DNA from: Lachnospiraceae bacterium
Lineage (GTDB): Bacteria > Bacillota > Clostridia > Lachnospirales > Lachnospiraceae
Direction of reading: 5' to 3'
Assembly: GCA_026169045.1 (NCBI GenBank)
Contig: JAPFDH010000014.1
Span: 1 to 48,387, forward strand
Length of the DNA stretch: 48,387 nucleotides
Shown here: positions 15,187 through 23,523 of the stretch, piece by piece
How positions within the stretch are numbered: the stretch's first letter is position 1
Layout of the letters: each line of letters starts with the position of its first letter
Program-made: the position numbers and the translations under genes
Notes under the pieces: model-generated
Databases searched by the model: none
What the model saw: only the letters and a program-made list of their open reading frames with translations
What the model was told of the DNA's origin: nothing

Positions 15187-16509
15187 ATGTTTTCTAAAAA
15201 TGATTTGTTAAAATTGATGATACCGCTGATTGTAGAACAAATTCTTGCTGTGTTAGTTGGAATGGTAGATGTTGTGATGGTCGCTTCGGTAGGAGAAGCG
15301 GCCGTGTCAGGAGTTTCTCTGGTAGACTCAATCAATATTTTACTGATTCAGCTTTTGGCAGCTATGGCGACAGGGGGTGCGGTGGTAGCAGCTCAATATT
15401 TGGGTAACCGGGATGAGAAGAACGCATGTATGGCGGCCAATCAGCTGGTATTGTTTAATGGTGTGTTTTCACTGGGGATTATGGTGATTGTTTTAATTTT
15501 AAACAAGAGCCTTTTGCGCTTGATTTTTGGTTCCATAGCAGATGATGTTATGCGCAATGCAGAAGTATATTTTCAAATTACGGCAATTTCTTATCCGTTT
15601 TTAGCGATTTACAATTCTTGTGCTGCATTATATCGATCCATGGGAAATTCGAAGATTTCCATGTATACATCATTGATTATGAATGGGATCAATATTGTGG
15701 GAAATGCGATTTGTGTCTATGGGTTACACATGGGAGTGGAAGGTGTAGCCTACCCCACTCTGTTGTCCAGGGCCATAGCGGCTGTCATTATTTTGTATCT
15801 GGTGCGGAATCCGAAAAATCGGATTCATGTAGATTCCCATTTGCGTTTGGGCTTCCAGCCGAAAATGATAAAGCGTATCTTAAAAATCGGTATCCCGAAT
15901 GGACTGGAAAATAGTATGTTTCAGTTCGGTAAGCTGATGATTCAGAGTTTGGTTTCTACTTTGGGTACATCAGCAATTGCAGCATTTGCGGTTGCATCCA
16001 ATATTGTTACCATAGAATATTTGCCCGGTAATGCATTGGGATTGGGATTGATTACTGTGGTAGGTCAATGCGTAGGTGCCGGTGAATTTGAACAGGCAAA
16101 AAAATATACGAAAAAAATTATTGCCGCAAATTATATTATTCTTATATTTGTTGCAACTGGTCTGGCGGTTTTCAGTACTCCGGTTGTAGGAATTTATAAT
16201 TTATCTTCGGAAGCTTCGGCAATTGCAGTTTCGATGATTGTGGTACATAGTATAGCTATGACGATCTGGCCGACGTCATTTACCTTGCCCAATGCATTGC
16301 GTGCGGCTTCTGATGTAAAATTTACCATGACTGTCTCTGTATGTTCCATGTGGATATTCCGTATCGGTCTGTCTTATCTGCTGATTTTAGGATTTCAGAT
16401 GAACATCATGGGAGTGTGGATTGCTATGTTCGCTGATTGGCTGTTCCGTGATTTTTGTTTTATTACACGATTTATCAGAGGAAAATGGAGCAGGCATTTG
16501 TCCATCTAA
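15187..16509 (+). CDS. MATE family multidrug/cation efflux transporter
   Basis: 440 residues with about 12 hydrophobic segments in the two-fold repeat of the MATE family. MIPLIVEQILAVLVGMVDVVMVA is the N-terminal helix pair and ATGGAVVAAQYLGNRD is the loop typical of the family; the second half begins near GIPNGLENSMFQFGKL. It would export cationic compounds driven by sodium or proton gradients. Only a weak ribosome site (GGAAAAAG) precedes the ATG. The 40-nt gap from ctpA and the lack of a promoter suggest cotranscription. Confidence 0.9.
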   Translation: MFSKNDLLKLMIPLIVEQILAVLVGMVDVVMVASVGEAAVSGVSLVDSINILLIQLLAAMATGGAVVAAQYLGNRDEKNACMAANQLVLFNGVFSLGIMVIVLILNKSLLRLIFGSIADDVMRNAEVYFQITAISYPFLAIYNSCAALYRSMGNSKISMYTSLIMNGINIVGNAICVYGLHMGVEGVAYPTLLSRAIAAVIILYLVRNPKNRIHVDSHLRLGFQPKMIKRILKIGIPNGLENSMFQFGKLMIQSLVSTLGTSAIAAFAVASNIVTIEYLPGNALGLGLITVVGQCVGAGEFEQAKKYTKKIIAANYIILIFVATGLAVFSTPVVGIYNLSSEASAIAVSMIVVHSIAMTIWPTSFTLPNALRAASDVKFTMTVSVCSMWIFRIGLSYLLILGFQMNIMGVWIAMFADWLFRDFCFITRFIRGKWSRHLSI

Positions 16510-16611
16510 TTAGTAGGATATACGGGGAAAGAAGAAGAACATAAAAAAGATATTGTATAAAATGATGTCGGAAATACAAAATGGTTCTTATAATTTTTAA
16601 AAAATTTTATA

Positions 16612-16640
16612 TTTTCATATAAAAACTTTTGTGCTATACT
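16612..16640 (+). promoter_or_regulatory. Probable promoter of carB
   Basis: A TTTTCA -35-like element (16612-16617), 17-nt spacer and TATACT (16635-16640). Transcription would start near 16647, just before the structured leader. Confidence 0.45.
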
Positions 16641-16649
16641 TGTAAGGAT

Positions 16650-16800
16650 ATTAGGAAGGCTGTAAACTGATGGAAAAGCAAGTTTGAATCATCTTCAAAG
16701 TGACAGGCTTGCCTTCCGTTTACGGGCGATTACTTCGCAGCGAGCTGTGTGGTATTGACACTCGCAGTTATGTCGGCTGGATAGAGAAGAATGTGTCATA
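16650..16800 (+). ncRNA. Structured leader upstream of carB, pseudoknot-like, class unknown
   Basis: GGAAGGC (16654-16660) can pair with GCCTTCC (16711-16717). The next bases GTAAAC (16662-16667) can pair with GTTTAC (16718-16723). The two helices cross, as in a pseudoknot. Between them GCAAG (16678-16682) and TTTGAA (16683-16688) pair with TTCAAA (16694-16699) and CTTGC (16708-16712). A second hairpin follows near 16739-16770 (GCGA ... TCGC with inner GTGT/ACAC). I do not recognise a PyrR site, T-box, SAM or ykkC motif. It could be a cis leader of carB or a free-standing RNA. Confidence 0.45.
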
Positions 16801-16863
16801 AACATTTTTATTATTCAAGCGGCAGACTGTTGGCGAGAATAAAGATAAAGAAAAGGAGAAACA

Positions 16864-19800
16864 ATGGGAAAGCGAAATGATATTCATAAGATTTTGATCA
16901 TTGGATCCGGTCCAATTATTATCGGTCAGGCATGTGAATTTGATTACTCTGGTACACAGGCATGTAAGGCTCTTCGGAAATTGGGATACGAAATTGTTTT
17001 GGTAAACTCTAATCCGGCTACGATTATGACTGATCCTGGTACAGCCGATGTTACTTACATTGAGCCATTAAACGTGGAGCGTTTGGAACAAATCATTGCA
17101 AAAGAACGTCCAGATGCATTGCTTCCAAACCTTGGAGGTCAGTCTGGTTTAAATCTTTGTTCAGAATTGGCACAGGCAGGTGTGCTGGATAAATATAATG
17201 TACAGGTTATTGGTGTACAGGTAGATGCCATTGAACGTGGAGAAGACCGTATTGAATTTAAGCATACCATGGAATCTCTTGGAATTGAGATGGCACGCAG
17301 TGAAGTGGCGTATACAGTAGAAGAAGGTTTGGCAATTGCTGAAAAGCTGGGTTATCCGGTTGTACTTCGTCCGGCGTATACCATGGGTGGTGCCGGTGGC
17401 GGTCTTGTTTATAATAAAGAAGAATTAAAGACAGTTATGGCAAGAGGTCTTCAGGCCAGCATGGTGCATCAGGTATTGGTGGAAGAATCCATTCTGGGCT
17501 GGGAAGAGCTGGAGCTGGAAGTAGTTCGTGATGCAGATAATAATATGATTACGGTATGTTTTATTGAAAACATTGATCCTCTGGGCGTTCATACCGGTGA
17601 TTCTTTCTGTGCCGCACCAATGTTATCAATTTCTGAAGATGTTCAGAAGAGATTGCAGGAGCAGGCATATAAAATTGTAGAAGCTATTCAGGTAATCGGT
17701 GGTACAAATGTACAGTTCGCTCATGATCCGGTAACGGACCGTATTATCGTTATTGAGATTAATCCGAGAACTTCTCGTTCTTCAGCATTGGCTTCCAAAG
17801 CAACAGGTTTCCCAATCGCATTGGTATCAGCTATGTTGGCTTGTGGTCTGACACTTGCAGATATTCCATGTGGTAAGTATGGAACATTGGATAAGTATGT
17901 TCCGGATGGCGATTATGTAGTTATTAAGTTTGCTCGTTGGGCATTTGAGAAATTCAAAGGTGTGGAAGATAAGCTGGGTACACAGATGCGTGCCGTAGGC
18001 GAAGTCATGAGCATCGGAAAGAATTATAAAGAAGCGTTCCAAAAAGCGATCCGCAGTTTGGAAATCGGCCGTTATGGTTTGGGATTTGCAAAGAATTTCA
18101 ACAAGCTTTCCAAAGAAGAGTTACTGGAAAAACTGCAGACTCCAAATAGCGAACGTCATTTCATGATGTATGAAGCATTGAGAAAGGGCGCTACTGTAAA
18201 AGAAATTTTTGAAATTACAAAGGTAAAAGAGTACTTTGTTGAACAGATGAAAGAACTGGTGGAAGAAGAAGAACACCTCCTGACATTTAAAGGTCAGGTT
18301 CCGCCACAGGATGTTTTAACACAAGCAAAGAAAGACGGATTTGCTGACCGTTATCTGAGCCAGCTTCTGGAAGTATCCGAAGATGCTATCCGTGAAGCCA
18401 GAATTTCCTATGGTGTAGAAGAAGCGTGGGAAGGCGTACATGTAAGCGGTACAGAAAACAGTGCTTATTACTATTCCACATATAATGCACCGGATCATAC
18501 AGAAGCCAGTGACAATAAGAAAAAGATCATGATCTTGGGCGGTGGTCCTAACCGTATCGGTCAGGGTATTGAGTTTGATTATTGTTGTGTACATGCAGCT
18601 CTGGCATTGAAGGATTTGGGATTTGAGACAATTATTGTAAACTGTAATCCGGAAACCGTGTCTACGGACTATGATACATCCGATAAATTGTATTTTGAAC
18701 CATTGACATTGGAAGATGTCTTAAGTATCTATAAGAAAGAGAAACCACTGGGTGTGATTGCTCAGTTTGGAGGACAGACACCTTTGAATTTGGCAGATGC
18801 ACTGGAAAAGAATGGTGTCCGCGTTCTTGGTACACCACCTGCAGTTATCGATATGGCAGAGGACCGTGATCTGTTCCGTGCAATGATGGAAAAGTTAGAG
18901 ATTCCAATGCCAGAATCTGGTATGGCTTCTACAGTAGAAGAAGCACTGGAAGTAGCAGAAAAGATCGGATATCCGGTTATGGTTCGCCCATCCTTTGTTT
19001 TAGGCGGACGTGGTATGGAAGTTGTTTATACACCGGAAAGTATGGAAGGTTATATGAGAGCGGCAGTTGGTGTAACACCGGATCGTCCGATTCTGATTGA
19101 CCGATTCTTACAGCACGCAACAGAAGCAGAAGCAGATGCGATTGCAGATGGAACGCATGCATTTGTTCCGGCAGTTATGGAACATATTGAATTGGCTGGT
19201 ATTCACTCCGGCGATTCTGCATGTATCATTCCTTCCATGAATATTTCCAAAGAAAATCTGGCTACAATCAAAGAATATACAAGAAAAATTGCAGAAGAAA
19301 TGCATGTTTGCGGTCTGATGAATATGCAGTATGCTATTGAAAACGGTAAAGTTTATGTGATTGAGGCAAATCCAAGAGCATCCAGAACGGTGCCATTGGT
19401 ATCTAAGGTTTGTAATGTACAGATGGTACGTTTGGCTACTAAGATTATTACTTCTGAGTTCACAGGAGAACCATCTCCGGTACCGACATTAAAAGAAAGA
19501 AACATTCCATATTATGGTGTAAAGGAAGCGGTATTCCCATTCAATATGTTCCCAGAAGTAGACCCGGTACTTGGACCGGAAATGCGTTCTACCGGTGAAG
19601 TTTTGGGTATGGGTGATACCTTTGGTGAAGCATTCTATAAAGCACAGGAAGCAACTAAGAATGTGCTGCCTCTGGAAGGAACGGTGCTCATCAGCGTAAA
19701 TGATAAAGATAAGCCGGAAGTTCTTCAGGTTGCAAAAGATTTTGTTGATAGTGGATTGAAGGTAGTGGCAACAGGCCGTACCTTTGAATTGATTCGTGAT

Positions 19801-20088
19801 GCTGGCCTTCCAGTTGAAAAAATCAACAAAATGCAGGAAGGAAGACCAAATATATTGGATGCAATCAGCAATGGAGAAATTCAGCTGATTATCAATACTC
19901 CTGCTGCTCCAGAGAGAAAGTTTGATGACAGTTATATTCGTAAGGCTGCAATCAAAGGAAAGATTCCATATATGACAACCATTGCGGCAGCAAAAGCGAC
20001 TGCAAGCGGAATAAAAGCTGTAAAGGTACAAGGAAAAATTCAGGTAAAATCCCTTCAGGATCAGCATAAAGCAATTCAGGATTATTAA
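16864..20088 (+). CDS. carB: Carbamoyl-phosphate synthase large subunit
   Basis: 1074 residues, the full family length. Makes carbamoyl phosphate from bicarbonate, ammonia (channelled from CarA) and two ATP for arginine and pyrimidine synthesis. The two homologous halves are visible: residues about 1-400 (GSGPIIIGQACEFDYSGTQACKALR, RPAYTMGGAGGG) and 555-930 (GGGPNRIGQGIEFDYCC, RPSFVLGGRGMEVVY). Each half has an ATP-grasp fold. The C-terminal 140 residues form the MGS-like allosteric domain (LPLEGTVLISVNDKDKPE onward). The small subunit carA is not in the window, which is unusual. AAGGAG precedes the ATG. The 350-nt leader suggests control at RNA level. Confidence 0.97.
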   Translation: MGKRNDIHKILIIGSGPIIIGQACEFDYSGTQACKALRKLGYEIVLVNSNPATIMTDPGTADVTYIEPLNVERLEQIIAKERPDALLPNLGGQSGLNLCSELAQAGVLDKYNVQVIGVQVDAIERGEDRIEFKHTMESLGIEMARSEVAYTVEEGLAIAEKLGYPVVLRPAYTMGGAGGGLVYNKEELKTVMARGLQASMVHQVLVEESILGWEELELEVVRDADNNMITVCFIENIDPLGVHTGDSFCAAPMLSISEDVQKRLQEQAYKIVEAIQVIGGTNVQFAHDPVTDRIIVIEINPRTSRSSALASKATGFPIALVSAMLACGLTLADIPCGKYGTLDKYVPDGDYVVIKFARWAFEKFKGVEDKLGTQMRAVGEVMSIGKNYKEAFQKAIRSLEIGRYGLGFAKNFNKLSKEELLEKLQTPNSERHFMMYEALRKGATVKEIFEITKVKEYFVEQMKELVEEEEHLLTFKGQVPPQDVLTQAKKDGFADRYLSQLLEVSEDAIREARISYGVEEAWEGVHVSGTENSAYYYSTYNAPDHTEASDNKKKIMILGGGPNRIGQGIEFDYCCVHAALALKDLGFETIIVNCNPETVSTDYDTSDKLYFEPLTLEDVLSIYKKEKPLGVIAQFGGQTPLNLADALEKNGVRVLGTPPAVIDMAEDRDLFRAMMEKLEIPMPESGMASTVEEALEVAEKIGYPVMVRPSFVLGGRGMEVVYTPESMEGYMRAAVGVTPDRPILIDRFLQHATEAEADAIADGTHAFVPAVMEHIELAGIHSGDSACIIPSMNISKENLATIKEYTRKIAEEMHVCGLMNMQYAIENGKVYVIEANPRASRTVPLVSKVCNVQMVRLATKIITSEFTGEPSPVPTLKERNIPYYGVKEAVFPFNMFPEVDPVLGPEMRSTGEVLGMGDTFGEAFYKAQEATKNVLPLEGTVLISVNDKDKPEVLQVAKDFVDSGLKVVATGRTFELIRDAGLPVEKINKMQEGRPNILDAISNGEIQLIINTPAAPERKFDDSYIRKAAIKGKIPYMTTIAAAKATASGIKAVKVQGKIQVKSLQDQHKAIQDY

Positions 20089-20122
20089 TGCAATGAAATA
20101 AAGTAATATAGAGTGGCAATGG

Positions 20123-20172
20123 GGCTGCAATTGGGTATTCTTACAGAGAATGGAGGAATACCAATTGCAGCC
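20123..20172 (+). terminator. Strong hairpin between carB and asnA
   Basis: GGCTGCAATTGGGTATTC (20123-20140) pairs with GAATACC-AATTGCAGCC (20156-20172) with one bulged G. The tail TTGTCA is poor in T, so it may be a weak terminator or attenuator. Confidence 0.6.
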
Positions 20173-20244
20173 TTGTCATAAATATACATAGGGCATAGGC
20201 TGTCAGATGATAATAACTGCATACGGCAGCGGATTGGAGGAAGT

Positions 20245-21255
20245 ATGGAGCATTTAAAGATTCCGAAACAGTATGAACCATTGATGGATATTCGCGAGAC
20301 AGAGGAAGCAATCAAGCTGGTGAAAGATTTTTTCGAAAGAGAATTGGCTAAAAATTTAAATTTAACACGTGTATCTGCGCCATTATTTGTCACCCCACAG
20401 TCTGGACTTAATGATAATTTAAATGGAGTAGAACGTCCGGTTTCTTTTGGAATACGGGAACAAAATGACCGTGAAGTGGAAATCGTACATTCATTGGCAA
20501 AATGGAAACGATATGCACTAAAGCGATATGGTTTTTCCCATGGGGAGGGATTGTATGCGGATATGAATGCAATTCGAAGAGATGAAGATACAGATAATAT
20601 CCATTCCATTTTTGTGGATCAGTGGGACTGGGAAAAAATTATTGATAAAGAAGAACGAACAGTGGATACTTTGAAAGCTATTGTGAAAAAAGTTTATGTG
20701 ACACTGCGGACGACGGAATCTTACGTAAATTACCATTATCCTCAGATTGAGCCGATGCTGCCGGAAGAAATTACATTTATTACATCACAGGAATTGGAAA
20801 ATATGTATCCGGGACAAACGCCAAAAGAACGGGAGTATAGTATTGCACGCTTAAAGGGAGCTGTCTTTATTATGCAGATTGGTGATAAATTAAATTCCGG
20901 AGTTCCTCATGACGGAAGAGCACCGGACTATGATGACTGGTCGTTAAACGGAGATATTATTGTTTACTATCCTGTTCTGGATATTGCGTTGGAATTAAGT
21001 TCCATGGGTATTCGAGTGGACGAAAAAGCACTGCAATATCAGTTAAAGGTGAGTGGATGTGAAGATCGGGCATCTCTTCCGTTTCAAAAAGCTCTTTTAG
21101 AAGGAAAACTGCCGTATTCTGTAGGTGGTGGAATTGGACAGTCACGTATGTGTATGTACTTTTTGAGAAAGGCCCATATCGGAGAAGTACAGGCTTCCAT
21201 ATGGCCGGAAGAAATTGTGGAAGAAGCAGAAAAAAATAAAATATTTCTGCTATAA
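20245..21255 (+). CDS. asnA: Aspartate-ammonia ligase (asparagine synthetase A)
   Basis: 336 residues. Makes asparagine from aspartate, ammonia and ATP; it has a class II aminoacyl-tRNA-synthetase-like fold. Diagnostic segments are [57 protein letters not shown], and [30 protein letters not shown] at the C-terminus. GGAGG lies a few bases before the ATG. It follows carB on the same strand after a strong hairpin; both are nitrogen-assimilation genes. Confidence 0.97.
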   Translation: MEHLKIPKQYEPLMDIRETEEAIKLVKDFFERELAKNLNLTRVSAPLFVTPQSGLNDNLNGVERPVSFGIREQNDREVEIVHSLAKWKRYALKRYGFSHGEGLYADMNAIRRDEDTDNIHSIFVDQWDWEKIIDKEERTVDTLKAIVKKVYVTLRTTESYVNYHYPQIEPMLPEEITFITSQELENMYPGQTPKEREYSIARLKGAVFIMQIGDKLNSGVPHDGRAPDYDDWSLNGDIIVYYPVLDIALELSSMGIRVDEKALQYQLKVSGCEDRASLPFQKALLEGKLPYSVGGGIGQSRMCMYFLRKAHIGEVQASIWPEEIVEEAEKNKIFLL

Positions 21256-21268
21256 TAAAAGTATGGGA

Positions 21269-21313
21269 GAATACTGGAAAATGGCGTATGCCAGATTTCA
21301 GTATTCTTTTTTT
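21269..21313 (+). terminator. Terminator of asnA
   Basis: GAATACTG (21269-21276) pairs with CAGTATTC (21299-21306). An inner TGGC/GCCA hairpin extends the stem, and seven T residues follow. Copy B of the terminator-linked repeat starts at this T-tract. Confidence 0.85.
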
Positions 21314-21375
21314 GTGCGCAGACAACGAGCTGTGCGCGGATGCTTGCTTACGTATACGGCGACTGGCTGCGAACG
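21311..21375 (+). repeat. Terminator-linked repeat, copy B (shorter)
   Basis: About 65 bp beginning GCGCAGACAACGAGCTG, directly at the asnA terminator T-tract. It shares AGACAACGAGC, GCGGATGCTTG, ATACGGCGACTG and GCGAACG with copies A and C, but lacks their 3' hairpin. Confidence 0.75.
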
Positions 21376-21402
21376 ACTCTGAATCGATAGGAGAAGAAGA
21401 GA

Positions 21403-22158
21403 TTAATAGTCCTCCAGAATAATTGGGCTTCCAATATAACAAATTGTAGTATCAGAAGGACCATCGGCGAATGCAATGGTAACATTTACTTTGTTTTCGT
21501 TGGATAAAATATGGGAATTTATGGATTCACTATAGCCATAAAAGGTATCCGTGTTCCCGCTTTGAATGGATTGTACCGGTGAAGCATTTAAGGTCTGAAA
21601 AAGGTAATTAGCAGCTTTTTCCCTTTCCGCATCGGAAAGAGTTCTGGAATACGTTCCTTGTACAAGTGTACAGATGGACCCGCTTAATCCGTATTTTATT
21701 TTGATTTCTTCTAGTATAGAGCGGAAATCGGTTAGATTGATGGATGTGGGAAGATGCAGGCGAATTCTAAGGTAATCATGGATATTCCAGCCTTCCTGTA
21801 TAGACAAATATTGTAGGGATAAAGTACCGTTTGTGCTTTGATGGAGTAGAGATGAGATACTTCCGTTTTCTTTATAAACGGTACTTGGAATGGGCGGAGA
21901 GTCGATATGAAACTCTTTTGCCAATGTAGTAAGCAGCTGCTGTTGAGAAGATACAGGCAGATAGTCAGGATAGGGACAGGATAACTCCAGGGAAGCATCG
22001 GATTGGGAAAAGGATGCCTGGGCGTCGGGAGTAATTAAACCATCCATATTTTGGAGGTTAACGGGCAAACTCTCAGGTGAATAAGACTGATACAGACGCT
22101 GAATAAGCGCTGTAGTCCATAAAAGACATACAAGAATAATCAACCATTTTTTCATCAT
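21403..22158 (-). CDS. YwmB family protein (TATA-box-binding-like fold)
   Basis: 251 residues. The N-terminus MMKKWLIILVCLLWTTALI is a signal peptide or membrane anchor, so the protein is exported. The body has the repeat-like pattern of the YwmB family (sporulation-associated, unknown molecular role): IKYGLSGSICTLVQGTYSRTLSD followed by YGYSESIN and VNVTIAFADGPSDTTICYIGSPIIL at the end. The start codon at 22158 is set by GGAAAGGAG 8 nt upstream; the longer frame begins outside this site. It is divergent from the next gene. No sporulation operon is adjacent. Confidence 0.72.
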   Translation of the reverse strand: MMKKWLIILVCLLWTTALIQRLYQSYSPESLPVNLQNMDGLITPDAQASFSQSDASLELSCPYPDYLPVSSQQQLLTTLAKEFHIDSPPIPSTVYKENGSISSLLHQSTNGTLSLQYLSIQEGWNIHDYLRIRLHLPTSINLTDFRSILEEIKIKYGLSGSICTLVQGTYSRTLSDAEREKAANYLFQTLNASPVQSIQSGNTDTFYGYSESINSHILSNENKVNVTIAFADGPSDTTICYIGSPIILEDY

Positions 22159-22299
22159 AAATCTTACTCCTTTCCTGCAGTTTGAATTATCTTTAGTATG
22201 ACCCAAAAAAGGAAGAATATACCATTTAAAATTTCCTTTTACACGATTTCAATCATGGCGCATATTTTATATGGAACAGAAAGAGAAAGGAAATATATA

Positions 22300-22953
22300 A
22301 TGGTTAATAGAAGAAAAAGATTTCCCTTTGAAATCAGTGGATTGGCTGATCAGGATGGATTGACAGGAATGGAAGCGGTGTATGAGGGAGAGTGGGAAGA
22401 AGAGGAAGAAGAGGAAGAGCGTGTACCGGTTTCACGTTATCATCCCAATGCGTTTCCCTGTCAACGAAGGAAAGAACGTAATCCAAGGAGAGAGCAATCC
22501 TGTCGGTGTCGTAAAAATGAGTGGAATATGGATTTACCGGATCAGGAGACACAGTATTTTTTAAATATGTATCCGGAAAAAATGAGCCGCGTTCAGAAAA
22601 AAGTAGAGGAAGAATGCGACAAAATGGATTATGAGGGAAGTATGATGTATGATGAATTTCCGGATCGTGTTCTCTTAAAAAGAATTAGCCGGAATATTTA
22701 TGAAGTACTCTTAGAGGATCGAATCGTATCAGAGGGAGAATTCATGGATTCAGAAGAAAAAAACATCAGAAACGACGAAGAAGAATTAAGAGAAACCGGA
22801 TTGTTTTCTCCAAACGTTGGAAGAATCACAAAATTAAATGCTCAAACTTCAAATAAACCAAGAGAATATAGTCATAATAAAGATAGCTGGCTAAAAGAAG
22901 CCATTGATGTATTGCTGATGGAAGAAATACAGAGACGGAGAAGAAATCAATAG
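22300..22953 (+). CDS. Conserved hypothetical protein, charged, Lachnospiraceae type
   Basis: 217 residues, highly charged, no signal peptide or membrane segment. Features are a glutamate run near residues 33-40, a basic cysteine-containing stretch (CQRRKERNPRREQSCRCRKN), and a central block YFLNMYPEKMSRVQKKVEEECDKMDYEGSMMYDEFPDR. That block resembles a conserved domain I recall from other Lachnospiraceae proteins of unknown function. The ATG at 22300 is preferred over the upstream ATG at 22198 because GAAAGG lies at 22285-22290. It is divergent from ywmB. The function is unknown; spore coat association is possible but unsupported. Confidence 0.65.
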   Translation: MVNRRKRFPFEISGLADQDGLTGMEAVYEGEWEEEEEEEERVPVSRYHPNAFPCQRRKERNPRREQSCRCRKNEWNMDLPDQETQYFLNMYPEKMSRVQKKVEEECDKMDYEGSMMYDEFPDRVLLKRISRNIYEVLLEDRIVSEGEFMDSEEKNIRNDEEELRETGLFSPNVGRITKLNAQTSNKPREYSHNKDSWLKEAIDVLLMEEIQRRRRNQ

Positions 22954-23007
22954 ATGTAATTGAGTATTTGATGTAAAGAGGTAAATTATTGTCAATATCG
23001 TAATGAA

Positions 23008-23044
23008 AATGTCCGAATATCCGTTTAGTGGGTATTCGGACATT
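23008..23044. terminator. Hairpin between the hypothetical gene and arsR
   Basis: AATGTCCGAATATCC (23008-23022) pairs with GGGTATTCGGACATT (23030-23044), with one G-U pair. The T-tail is weak on the plus strand. Confidence 0.65.
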
Positions 23045-23076
23045 GTAGCACAAAATCTAACATCAGAAAAAGGATA

Positions 23077-23130
23077 TTGACAGACGATGAAAGAATGAAT
23101 ATAATAAACATATCAAAAAAAATTGATATG
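23077..23130 (+). promoter_or_regulatory. arsR promoter and ArsR operator 1
   Basis: Consensus promoter TTGACA (23077-23082), 17-nt spacer, TATAAT (23100-23105). A perfect inverted repeat CATATCAA-N6-TTGATATG (23109-23130) covers the transcription start. ATCAA-N6-TTGAT is the ArsR/SmtB-type operator pattern, so the operon is autorepressed. Confidence 0.82.
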
Positions 23131-23143
23131 AGGAGAGGATAAC

Positions 23144-23443
23144 GTGGAAGACTATTCAAAAGATGCAAAAATTTTTAAGGCATTTTGCGATGAAAAGAGA
23201 CTGAAGATATTAGATTATTTAAAAAGCGGAGAGAAATGTGCATGTGTTTTGATTGATTCCATGGGAATCGGGCAGTCAGCGCTGTCATATCATATGAAGA
23301 TATTATGTGAATCCGGTATGGTAGTCAGTCGGCAAGAAGGAAAATGGACCCACTACAGCCTCAATCAAAAAGGTGGACAATTGGCAGCAAAACGTTTGTT
23401 GGAATTTACTACTCCAGATATAGGAAAGGAATGCAAGGATTGA
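23144..23443 (+). CDS. arsR: ArsR family repressor (arsenic-responsive)
   Basis: A 99-residue winged-helix repressor. GEKCACVLIDSMGIGQSALSYHMKILCESGMV holds the recognition helix; the CAC pair at its start fits the metalloid-binding site of ArsR proteins, and another cysteine lies at the C-terminus (GKECKD). Arsenite binding would release it from DNA. It starts with GTG at 23144, with GAGGAGAGG 8-12 nt upstream. Two copies of its probable operator lie upstream of itself and of the permease gene. Confidence 0.92.
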   Translation: MEDYSKDAKIFKAFCDEKRLKILDYLKSGEKCACVLIDSMGIGQSALSYHMKILCESGMVVSRQEGKWTHYSLNQKGGQLAAKRLLEFTTPDIGKECKD

Positions 23444-23452
23444 TAGAAGAGA

Positions 23453-23474
23453 GTCATCTTAGGATGGCTTTTCT
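23453..23474 (+). terminator. Small terminator after arsR
   Basis: GTCATC (23453-23458) pairs with GATGGC (23463-23468), one G-U pair, followed by TTTTCT. It probably reduces readthrough from arsR. Confidence 0.5.
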
Positions 23475-23480
23475 ATATCT

Positions 23481-23503
23481 TTGACACATCAAAAAAAATT
23501 GAT
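23481..23503 (+). promoter_or_regulatory. ArsR operator 2 before the permease gene
   Basis: ATCAA-N6-TTGAT (23488-23503) repeats the sequence of operator 1. TTGACA (23481-23486) overlaps it as a -35 element, but no good -10 follows. Confidence 0.7.
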
Positions 23504-23523
23504 ATGAAAGAGGGAGGAAATAC

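Noticed and set aside
16510-16863. PyrR-binding leader or T-box before carB
   Set aside because: Neither the PyrR anti-antiterminator consensus nor the GGGTGGTACCGC T-box sequence is present.
19489-20130. 213-residue open frame antisense to carB
   Set aside because: Composition is that of a shadow frame (rich in C, F, H, Y); carB on the other strand is unambiguous.
20085-20609. 174-residue open frame antisense to asnA
   Set aside because: Shadow of asnA with no ribosome site or recognisable motif.
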